The position numbers were made by a program, and so were the translations under genes. Shown in pieces: positions 45,790 to 57,700 of a stretch of 64,000 nt of DNA. This stretch comes from Dama dama (Eukaryota > Chordata > Mammalia > Artiodactyla > Cervidae), in assembly GCF_033118175.1 (NCBI RefSeq), contig NC_083704.1, forward strand, positions 52,292,501 through 52,356,500, read 5' to 3'. Under the pieces are notes generated by a model. That model was not told the origin of the DNA, searched no databases, and saw nothing but the letters and a program-made list of their open reading frames with translations. Each line of letters opens with the position of its first letter. Position 1 is the first letter of the stretch.

Positions 45790-48700
45790 TCAGAAGATGT
45801 CAGGGACGATATAGTCGGTGTGGACGCCGTCGATCAGCCCATCCCCATTGTTGTGGATGAACCAGCAGGTCACCTCAGCCCCATGCCGGGGGTCCTTCCT
45901 GTAGTCTTTTTGCAAACCCCTGAGGAGAAACATGCCATCTGGGGTCACCTTTTGGACCTGGCAGGGCTGTACCTCCCCAGGAAGCCCACCCGACCCATGT
46001 GACACCTGGAAGAAGACCTGAACCAATGATGGAGAAGGCCAAGGGCAGAGATGCTGGGAGAACTGCCCACCCACCTGGTGACCGTCAGGCGGCGGTTCTT
46101 CACCACCATTGTGGCGTCTGTCTTTGTGGGGTCAGAGCCTGGGTGGAGGTCGGACACTTTATAATCAAAGGGGTGGAAGAATTGTCCTGGAAAGGCATAC
46201 AGGAGACAGTGATTACCACTGGGGTCCTAGCTGCCTTGTACTCACTAGGTGCTCACTGGAGCTTTAGAGTTATTTGCACAATTTTTTCCAAGGGCTTGAC
46301 TGTTTCTGATAAATTTTAACATCCAAAGCCACCTTTAGTTCACTTACTATAAAGAAGCAGCTATGTTGCTTCTATAGGAATTCCAAAAGAATATGGCTGG
46401 GGATAGGGGAGTGAGGGGTAGAGAGCAGGGTCTGCCGGAAGACCACAGAGAGAAGCAGTTCTTTCAAGCAGTTGGCCATGACCCATCCCACCTAGGAGGT
46501 GTCTGCGAGTCCAATGGACTTTTCTGTTTGCTAATTGAGCCTCCCCTTATATGCTCTTGACTCACTTAAGCTTTAGTTTCACTGTGTTTGATTACAGCCT
46601 CTTTGAGGGACAAGCCATCTCCAGGTCCCTCTTTGGAGCTCTGAGCCTTGGAGGCCACGTTGGAGGTGCACCTGTCCTGGTGTCTCGCAAAGCTGACCCA
46701 CGGTGAGTCCTAACACCCCGCTCCCCACAGCTCTGCCAGCCTGGCCAGCTGTACATACCCAGCAGCCCATGTGTCCGTGCTGACATCCGGTGACTATCCA
46801 GCACGTAGAAGCCCAGGAAGTCCTGGCGGACGGCACTCCCCCTCCACACCCGGTGCAGGACGACCTCGAAGGTGCCCCCGTCCTCCACGGACACCACCAG
46901 GTTCCTCTTCCTATTGATGGTCACCAACACCCTGTGGGGAGAGGTGCCATGAGGGTGGATGTGGCTTCACTGCACCCCTCTATTCAGCTGCTCTTGTCCT
47001 TGGGACCCAGCTCTTATGACCGCCCTCTCCTCTGAGATTGTTGAGTATTTCTTGTTCTACATTCCTTCCCACATGTTGCTGTTGGGTATATTGGGTACAG
47101 GCCCTGTGCTAAGCTCTCCATTGAAACTGTATCTTTCAATTCCCCCTTTGATCCTATGAGGACCACAGCTCAAAGAGGTTAAGAAGTTGCTCAAGCTCAC
47201 ATAGCTGGTGAGTGACAGAGCCAGGACTTCTACTCCAGCCTGTCTAGTATGAGTCTGTGTTCCTTGACTAATCATCTGGTCCACTATACTGGACCCTGCC
47301 CGCCTCTCCCTATGGCTCCGCTGCCCAGCGCTGGGCTCTGATGCTCGGCAGTGTTTGCGGAATAAATGAGTGAAGGAAAGAACAAACACTAAACAAGTCA
47401 TACTAAGACAGATGCTGAAAGAAAAGCCCAGAGAACATGAGTTCAGCAGAGGAAGAGACCAGGATGGGTTCAGGGAAGAGGTGGCCCTTGCGCTGGGCCT
47501 GGGAGGATGAGTGGCTTGGTTTGGTGGAGACGGGTGGAGACAGGACTGCGGGGTGAAGGTGCCACGGGAGCTTAGGCAGCCAGGCTGGGAGACACGCATC
47601 CCAGAACCAAAGGAAATTGAGAGTGAGGGGCCGGGAATGGCTCACAGGGCCCAACTGCATGTCTGCATGGAGGCCTTATGACCTCACTCACTGACAGAGC
47701 TCAGGGAATGAGGGCCCACAGGCTCGGGTGGCGGGGCTGGCTCTGGGGCTTCATGCCTTGGTCCTTAGCACACTCACCCCTGCCTCCCTTCCCAGGCCCC
47801 CGCCCACGCTGGTTACTCATTTTGCCGCAGGAAGGCCTGGTCCCTCCAGGAGAACACGGGCCCGCCAGACCCAGGGTTCAGCGTAATGTTCTGAGGAGTC
47901 ACTTCCAGCTGGAAGTCGGTTGCGGGGTTTGCGATCCCCAGCCGCCCGAAGTACGTGCCCTCGGGCTTCCCAGGGCTCCCGGCCTTGTCGCCGATGAGCT
48001 GCCCATTCACTGAGAAGCCTGCAGTGGGGTGAGAAGTCATCAGGTCGGGGGCCAGCTCTCACCAGAATCCTGCCAGCCAGTCTTTGCTCCTGCCCTCCTT
48101 CTTTGGTCACTGAGAGCCTCAGCACCCAAGGAGATGGGCCTTCAGGACAGGTGCAGGCCACACACAGCGCCGCCTGCCTCCCTTCCCACCACGCTCTCTG
48201 AGGTTTAGAATGCTCGATTCTGGGCTCTGAAGGAGGTCTCACATCCCCAGGAAAGGCCTTGGGGCTGCTCCTTCTCCATGACACAGGGCAGGTGCTGTGG
48301 GTGAGTCTTCGGGCCTCTTGACAGAGGCCCCCTCTGAACTGGGCAGCCAGCAGCCCCCTCCCCATTGTCACCGTCCCCAAACTATCCTTGTCTCATGCTC
48401 TGAAATGGTCAGCTAAGAATCTGTTCACCTGTTTATCTCCCTTCCCTAAACTCCACGAGAGCAGGGACTCTGTCCGGGTTTCCACTGTGCCCCCAGCCCT
48501 TTGGATGTGCTCAACAAACATGCGCAAATGACCTGAATGGACTGGGAGGGTGGGAGAAGCGTCCAAGATATGGAGAGGGCATTGTTCCCATCTCCGGAGC
48601 CCGGGGGTGAGGTCGACTCCAAGACCCCTGCAGCCATGCAGGGCCAAGGAGGGGTATGCGGCAGGGCCATGGCATAATTTACAGGACTCGGTACATAATG

Positions 48701-51700
48701 AAAACGAGAGGCCTCACCTCCAAAAACTGTCCAGAATTTCAGGATGCAACAGCAGAGCATTAAATCAAGCATGGAGCCCTTCCCAGGGCATGGTTCCGTG
48801 CATCTGCACAGGTCACATGCCCACGAAGCTGGCCCTGTATAGGGCCCAGGCAGGTGGATGTGGTGTGATGGCGGCAGGCTGAGCCCAGCCAGGTGGCGGG
48901 TACACTGGATGTGGGGAGTGGAGGCCACAACCGCTGTCCTTCCTGTTGGTGGCTAAACATTGAGGGCAGAGGAGCCTCTGGCAGAGGGTATGATGTCACC
49001 TGTACCTGTGTCAGGGTCCTGCACCAGGCTCAGGACCACACCAGGCTCCTCATTGATGTTGAAGCACAGCGTGTCCTCTTTTTGGGGCACGTAGATGAGG
49101 AAGTGGGGGTCAGCATCCACTGAGGGCACAGCATGGAGTCCGTTAAACTGAGCATTAGGCAGATGGGGCCAGCTGGGGACAAGGGTTCAGCCAGGCAGAA
49201 GTGTCCCTCAGACCCTCCCAAGGACTCACCGCTAGTCACTTGGTCTGGCAACTTCTCGATGTTGAGGCTGGAGTGCGTTGGAGCAGGCTGAGAGGCCTCT
49301 AGCATGAAGGCTGAGCAGCAAGAGTGAACGGCCTTTAGAAGGGAGGCGGCCAGGCCTTCCTCGGAGCTGGTGGCTCCTTCTCTGGGGCCCCTCCCACCCA
49401 AGCAGGCTGGCCCAAGGCCGCGGGTGCACGAGTGGACATGGAGACTTTGACACCTCTCAGGGTGTGGGAATGGAAGTTTGGCCCAGCACAATGGTCTGGC
49501 CTGGAGAAGGAAATGGCAACCCACTCCAGTATTCTTGTCTGGGAAATCCCATCAACAGGGGAGCCCGGTGGGCTGTGGTCCATGGGGTTGCAGGAATCGG
49601 ACATGACTGAGCAACTAAACCACCACCACCAGTGGCCTGGCTCTGTCTCGGTTTCCTTCATGAAAACCTGGTGGGGCTGGTGGCACTGGGGTGGGGAGGC
49701 CAGGCCCAGGTCAGGGAGAGAGTTCTGAGGGCTCCCAGTGAGAGGGAGCAAGGAACACTGGAGCAGAGAAAAAAAGCCTTAGATGGGTGACGCCCTGGGC
49801 TTTGCTCAGGGCTGAATGCATGGACTGAGGGTGGTCACGTGGAGCAGAGGTAAGACGCGCGTTGTCAGGGTGACGGCCACTTACTCTTTCTGGGTCCCAC
49901 CATCTCTGTAGAGTACAAGGACAGAGGACAGCGTCACCCTCCCCACTCCAAGGGCAACTGGGCCCAGAGGCCATTCAGGCCTGGGCAGCCCTCCTCCTGG
50001 GGGTCCCAGCCCTCCTCTTGGGGGTCCCAGCCCTTCTTGCAGATGGATGCTCACACTAAGGGCCCCAAAGGAGGCCTGGGAGTGGAGGGGTTCAGGCTGT
50101 GTGAGGTCTCCCCAAACACTCAGGTGGCAACAATTCAGTTGCAACAAAGTGGGGAAGGGCATCTCAGGGAAGGAAGAGACCAAGAAAGCCTGGGACCAGG
50201 CAGGTGTGGGGTGGGGAACTGTGTGTCCGGTGGCCAGAACTGTGCCACTTGCCCAGCCACCCAGAGCCCCTTGCAGAAATCAACATGATTTAAAAACTCA
50301 CCCAAGGGCAGAGAATCTAGAAAGGAAAGAAAGGAAAGAGAATTAATGCCCTAGAGGCTTTTGGCTCTCAGAAGCCTCCCCATGCCTACAGCCTCCTCTC
50401 AGCCAGCCCATACCGTCCAGGGGCTTATCAATGATGGGCTCCAGGCCGTCCTGGTCTGCCATGCCCCTGACAGTCATGGAGGTCAGTGGGGTCACGAACT
50501 GATAGGCCAACGACATCTGCAGGGCCTTAGCTGACACGTTGGCCTTCTCCTTCCCCTCCAACTTCATCCTGCGAGACAGACACCTGCTCCAGGCCCACAG
50601 CTTGGACAACAGTAAACTTGCATTCCCTTGTCCTTTCCTGCCATTGTTCACTTGATCAACAGGCATGTAATAAGCCCCTGCAGTGGCCCCACTCAGGGGC
50701 TGTCTTTAAGAACCTCATGATTTAAATGCCTCCCATAGAGAAATGGGTTTCCCTGGTGACTCAGACAGTAAAGAATCTGCCTGCAACAAGGGAGACCCGG
50801 GTTTGATCCCTGGGTCGGGAAGATCCCCAGTGTCCTTGCCTGGAGAACTCCATGGACAGAGGAGCCTGGTAGGCTATAGTCCATGCAGTTGCAGAGTCGG
50901 ACATGACTGAGTGACTAACACTTTCATAGAGAAAACCTGGAGGTTTGGTAGAGCTGGGGGATGTGCCCCAGAATTCAACAGCTGTGACATTCTGGCAAAT
51001 GGTCTAACCTCTCTGAACCCCGGTGTGCTCGGCATGTTGTGAGGACGAACTGAGTGTGTCTGGACACAGCAGCCCCACAGGCAAGGGCAGCCTCGCACAC
51101 AGAGCTAAGTAGGGGCAAACTGCAGGCCGCCCTGTGCCCCCCAGCAGGCCCCGCCCACACACTGACTGCCTGGTTGATATTAACTCAGCGAGCAAAGTCA
51201 GAGAACAGTAAATCTGACCTGCTCACATGCTTCAAGACTCAGAACCACCCCTTCTTAGTCCAAAGACCCAAGGGTGAGGGGGGTGCTCTTGGGTAGTTTG
51301 CCCCCATTCCCCTAGGCAGCCGATGGACTGGTACCGCTTGGCCAGCAGCTCCTGGATGGTCAGGTAGGCCCACAGGCGTTCAACATGGTTCTCCAGCATG
51401 TGGCCCCGTTCTCGGAGCAGTTTCTTCATCTCTTCCTCATCCACCAGGCAGGTTGTCATGAATTCTTGGCCCTCCTGAGAGAGGCGAGGGGGAGAGAGGC
51501 TGTGAGCCTTTCTCAGCATTCCATCCCCCATCATTCCTAAGCCTACACTTCTCATCCTCACCCATCCATTCCTTCCATAAAAGTTGCCAAGCACCCTCTG
51601 TGAGCCAAGTTGACCCAGGCCTTGGGGGTCCCAGGGGAAGAGAATCAGGCCCTGCTCTCATGGAGTTACTCTCTCTGGGGGATGCCAGCAAACAGCCGGC

Positions 51701-54700
51701 CAGTCCACCATGCAACTGTGCCCACTCTGCCCCGCTCCTCCAGACGCCCGTTCAACTTGCCACAGCGCACAAGTGTGCTTTTTCTTCCCAGCTACAATAT
51801 GGGGGCACCTCTTCCCAGGGGTTTGCCATGCACCAGGCACTGCATAAGCCTACTGCATGGATTATTTCATTTACTCCACACAACTCTCCAGTGCAGTTTT
51901 ACCCTCAGAGGCCACAGAGAGGCCTAGAGAACTGGACCTATTTGATCAATGTCACCCACCTGGAGCCAGGGTCTAGCTCAGCTTTCGTCACTGAAAGCCA
52001 GAGTCCTGAACCCTCAGCTACACCACATGGCTAGATTCCAGGTCTCCAGGACCCCCAAGCGTGCATGTGCATACGTGCACTGCACTGTGGTACAGAGCTG
52101 AGTGCATAGTAGATGCTCAGGAAATATTGTACTTGAGAAGGAAGATGCTAGCCTCCTACTGCCTCATGCTTTGGGAGGAATGACATGGGGAATAACAGGT
52201 GGTCCAGTTGGCGGCAAGGGATGACCGCTTATCAAGGCCACTTGAGCCTACCCTCAGGATGACTGCATTGGGAGAAAGTTCAGCCCTGGGGTGTATGTGG
52301 CCTGGTGGGGTAAGGGCACTCCTCTGGGGAAAGAGAGGCTGCCAGGGGCACAGGGCTGGGAAGCTTCTGAGTGCCTCTCCACCCTTTGCAGCCCTCTATT
52401 TACCGTGTCAGCTCGCACGTCCGCTTTGAAGCTGCTCAGTTTGTGGTCGGCAATGCGCCCCGCCACCATGATCTCCGAGCCTTCGTAGTACTGTTTATGG
52501 CGGTGCTGGGTCAGGTCTGAGACGGCTTCCTGGGGGTACAGCAGCTCCACATCCCTCAGGAGGGGGTTAGCTACCTGCTCATAGAAACCCTGCAGGGATC
52601 GGGGGGGTGCAGCCTCAGAGCTGGGGGGTCACCCTAGGTATCCAACAGGAAACCCCCTCACGAAGTGGTGCGTCAGGGTCCCTGCCTTATAGAGGGAACT
52701 GCAGGCTCAGTGGTTAAGGAACTGGTTCGGGGTCCCGCAGCTAAGTTGAACTCTGCACCAGAGTTTTATCTGCTCTGGGCTGGTGGGTACATGGCTGCCA
52801 AGGCTCTGATCCCCCTGGCGTGACTTTGAGGGGCCGTGGGGGAGGAGACCTGCAGCTGCTGGGTGGCGTCATGGTCCTCGTAGATTCTCTGGACACGTCC
52901 ATTGTTCTCCAGGGACATGACCTCCAGGAAGTTCAAGTCCACATCACGGCCGAAGCCCAAGTTGTAGAGTGGGAACCTGCCCTTGATGGCATCTCGGACA
53001 TTCTTGAGGATTTGGGTACGATCCGTCACCCCTGCAGCCACACAGCCAGGTAGGGATGGGATGCGTGTGGGGCATGAGGGCACCTTGGGGCACCCTCCCT
53101 GGGGGCCAAGTCTCCCATCTCAGACCATCCAGTCCCCACTAGCCTCTTTAGGCCACGCCTCTTGCTCTCTCCCCTGGGTGATGCAACAGCTGCTATCAGA
53201 GCTCCTAGAAGACTGCCCATTTCCATGGATCCATCATGAGCAAATCTGATTTTAAACCCTCCACGGCTCCTCCCACGGCCTGTGAGGGCCTGCTGACCTT
53301 TCCGCTCTGTTTTACCTGCTCAACACACGCCTGCACTTCCTGCACAGGCCTTGCGGGTGCACAAACCTTGTTTTGTTCAAGCTGCCCCTTCTGCCAGGGA
53401 TGCCTTCCTGCTTCTCCTCTCCTCCTTCCAGGTGGAGCTCAGGGCTCACTTCCTCCAGGAGGCCTTCTGAGACTCTGCCTGGGTCAGGTGCCCCTTGTCT
53501 GTGGTCCTTTGGCCTCCTGGCACCCTGTTCTTTCAGAGCCCTTGACAGAGCATCTGTTCCTGGGTCTGCCTCCCCCAGTGGACCCTGGACTCCTTAAGGG
53601 CAAAGATGTCTCTTGTTCTCTTAGTGTCTCTCCTTGGTCCCTACTCCTGTGCTTGGCCCTCAGTTGGTGCTGAAAACACAGTTCATTAAATTCGGCCTAG
53701 GAGTCCTGCCCCTCCTTCTGGGCCCCATGCAGCCTGTGTCATGCAGAAACCCTCCCAGTTTCCCACCTCAGGACAGAGGAGCGCCTTGGAGCTCCTGCAG
53801 ACTTTATGGTCTGAACTCTGCTCTTAGACGAGTGCTCAGCTTTACCCTTAGCCTCTCTGCCCCCAGACGGCGTCCCCAGTGCCTTCCATAATGAGCAGAC
53901 CAACACCTCCCAGGGTATCCCTGACGGTACTTACCCTCTGTGGGCTCGCCATCTGTCAACATGATGAGAATTGAGGCATGGTTGCTGAGTTCTGGGTGGC
54001 TTTGCTGAGCTTTGTTCAAGATCTCAATTCCCGTGAGCAGACCTCCATTCAGGTTTGTAGCTACAAAAAAAGAGAAAGCAGATCAGTGTGTGCCTTCAAT
54101 CTGAGGGGACAGAGGTGACATCAAGGTGGCCCCAGACCCCTGCCCCTACCGCCGGCCAGGGAGAATTGCTTCACGAAGTTCCGAGCTGCCTCCAGGTTGG
54201 CAGGAGACGCCTGGACCAGTGAACCCTTCCATGACTGCACTGCAGACCCAAAGAGGACCAGGTCGAAGTGGTCCCCTGGCCGCAGGTCCCCCAGGATTTT
54301 ATGGAGCGCCTCCTTGGTCTGTAAGCACAGGACAGTCAGTGGAGGGACAGGGCCCCAGGATAGTGCCTTTTGTAATCTCCAGATGCCCAGTTCAAAGACC
54401 CACAGGGTTAGAGGCATGGGGCAGACAAGCAGGAGGGGCAAGAAAGGTGACAGGAGAGGAGCCTCCTGCTGAGTGAGCCCTGGGGTGGCTGAGGGCGTGC
54501 AGAAGGCAAAGGGACCCAGTGGGAAGGGGAAATGACCAGGAGTTTGGGGGGGGGGGGCAGGGTTAAGACAGAGGACCCCAGGGGGCTGAGTTTCTAAAAC
54601 CCTGCCTGTCCACCAATGGTTTCACTGCGCCATGGACAGGGCATAGAACACTGCGTGTGGAGGGGGAGGCTGCTGCCAGCTGCAAGCCATCTCTGGGACC

Positions 54701-57700
54701 CCTGTAATCGTCCCCACATGCCTAGAACACAGGTCTCATCTTCGAAGCCCTTCCCCACTGGTAAACCCCACAGGCCCCGTGGGCCCTGTCACTTTGCTCT
54801 ATTTTTGCCATCGAGGAGCAGTGAGTATACTTGCTCACTTCTCACAGTGAGAAGTGGCTGATTCCAGAGCCCTTGACCACTGGGATTTCCTGTTAGATTA
54901 CCCTGCCTCTGACCAGGGGCAGAAGTCCCAAACCCAGTCCCTGGGGGCAACACCGGTTTGGGGGGGGCGATGGGGCTGGAGAAGCTCCCACTGGGCTGTT
55001 TAGAGCCGCCATTTACCTGCTTCACTTTCTGGCCTTCCATGGAGGTGCTGATGTCAATCACAAAAACCACATTCTTGTTCAGTTTTCTCAGGTTTTGGGG
55101 AGCAAAGAAGTGGGCAAAGTAGTTATTGGCGACCTGAAACACAAAGGGGTGAGTGAGGCCGCTCTCGCAAGGACCCCTGTCTGCCCTGTAAGTCTCAGGC
55201 TAGAAGTTCAGGCTCACCAGGAGGTCGCAGACGTTGTCCCGATTGACATCGTAAGTCACCTTGAAGTCCCCGTTCAGCAAGGTTGTAGAGCACGTGGGGC
55301 AGGTTTGCTGCTGGCTCACTGTGGGGCGGAAAAGCACGTGACCCTGGAACAAGCGGGAGCGTGAGGCATCACTGGTTTGCAACGACAATGCGTGGGTGTG
55401 TGTGTCATGTGCAGCCATAGGAATGAGTCTTAGGCGACCCTCACCCAGCTGCTGAGAGTGCACGCCTATGCGGGGTAGGAGAAATGACCTGTTTCTTTGC
55501 TCACATGCTTCTGAATCATTGGAATTTTCTACAATAAGTATCACCACTTCGGGTACACAATGAAAAACAAAATAACAGCAGCATGTTGGAAATTCCCTGG
55601 CAATCCAGTGGTTAGGACTATGAGCTTTCATTGCTGGGGGCCCAGGTTCAATCCCTGGTTGGGGAACTAAGATCCCACAAGCCACAAGGTGTGGCCAAAA
55701 TATTTAAATAATACCAGGATGAGAGACACTGGGCATCTCATACTGTTCAGCGGAAAAACAAAACTGTGCCGGAAAATGGAACCTGCCTGGATAGACAAGG
55801 AGCAGGAAGGGCCCAGAGTGGGAGCTGCAGCATGGTTGAACTTGGCGCTGGTGCTCAGGGAAATTGGGGATGGTTTGCTGGAAAGTGCAGCAGTGTCCAC
55901 AAGACTGGAAAAGGTCAGTTTTCATTCCAGTCCCAAAGAAAGGCAATGCTAAATAATGCTCAACCTACTGCACAATTGCACTCATCTCACACGCTAGTAA
56001 AGTAATGCTCAAAATTCTCCAAGCCAGGCTTCAGCAATACGTGAACCACGAACTTCCAGATGTTCAAGTTGGTTTTAGAAAAGGCAGAGGAACCAGAGAT
56101 CAAATTGCCAACATCTGCTGGATCATCGAAAAAGCAAGAGAGTTTCAGAAAAAATCTATTTCTGCTTTATTGACTATGCCAAAGCCTTTGACTGTGTGAA
56201 TCACAATAAACTGTGGAAAATTCTGAAGGAGTGGGAATACCAGACCACCTGACCTGCCTCTTGAGAAACCTGTGTGCAGGTCAGGAAGCAACAGTTAGAA
56301 CTGGACATGGAACAACAGACTGGCTCCAAATAGGAAAAGGAGTACATCAAGGCTGTATATTGTCACCCTGCTTATTTAACTTATATGCAGAGTACATCAT
56401 GAGAAATGCTGGGCTGGAAGAAGCACAAGCTGGAATCAAGATTGCCGGGAGAAATAACCTCAGATATGCAGATAACACCACCCTTATGGCAGAAAGTGAA
56501 GAAAAGCTAAAGAGCCTCTTGATGAAAGTGAAAGAGAAGAGTGAAAAAGTTGAGTAAGCTCTGGGAGTTGGTGATGGACAGGGAGGCCTGGCATGCTGTG
56601 GTTCATGAGGTTGCAAAGAGTTGGACGCGACTGAACTGAACTGAACTATCCTCAATACATTTCTATACTTCCGTACTTTCCACATTTTCTTTAAGGACCC
56701 TTGTCTTTTCACGTTTTGTTGTTGGTTATAAAAGTAAAATATGTTCATTAAAGATATTTGAAAATAATTATTAGGAAGACAAAGACCATTCCCTTGGTCC
56801 CCTACTGAAAGCAAGCATGTTTGCTAGCACTCCACTGTGTCGCATTTTGTTTTTAAGGAACCCCTCCAAAACTACAGGAAACATTTCTTTTAAGTGAACT
56901 GTTACAGTCACGACCAAAGGTGGGTGGAGAATAAACGGTTTGCTCCTGGCTCCAGTTGAGGGCAAGTTAGGAAGCGGGGCACTAGCTGGGTATCCCGGGG
57001 TAGGAGCAAGCAGGGTGCTCCTGGAATTCCTGTAGATGAGTGGGAAGTGACAAGTGGTAAGTGACTGGGTAGGCCAACATCCTTGCCAAACTTAATCATG
57101 TTTCCAAGAACACTGGGGCTTGAAATGCTTAGGTTTACACGTGTGCCCTATATCCCATGAATGCTTTCCCAGGAGTATGAGATAGGCAAAGGGGAAACTG
57201 AGGCTTAAGCAAGCCAGCAACTCACCGCAGACCAGGCAGACAGACCCTCCCCAGCCTTAGGCTTCTGAAAATCAGAAGTGCTGAGTTCTCCTCTCTCTCT
57301 CCCTTAGGGCAGCCTGCAGCACCTGCCTGGTTGAGCTAGGCTGAGATGTCTCTGAGGGCTCTGCTATCTGACTCACCTTTTTCCCAGAGAAGGACTTCTT
57401 GATAAGTTGGGCAGCCAGTTTCTTGGGGAGGAAGGAGGCCTCAACATCCAGATTCCTGATCCCCTGGGGCTCAAAGATGTCCACATCGATCTGTGGCATT
57501 GAAACAACCCCTGCATCAAGGCTCGCATTTGGGAACCATCATCAAGTCTCAGCCAAGAGCCAGCGTGTATTCTGACCCCCCACTGTATGCAGCGCGCACC
57601 CAGCTCTCAGCGCAGGGCCTGGCATGTCACAGGCGCTCCAAAAGTATTGGCCAAATGAAGGTGTGCATGCCTGTGCCCCTCAACTAACGTGCCAGCCACA

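Noticed and set aside
47817..48380. 187-codon minus-strand ORF
   Set aside because: It overlaps ITIH1 exon 47817-48018 in a different frame and runs into intron. It has no family features.
56005..56557. ORFs with reverse-transcriptase similarity
   Set aside because: They are part of the truncated BovB copy in an ITIH1 intron.
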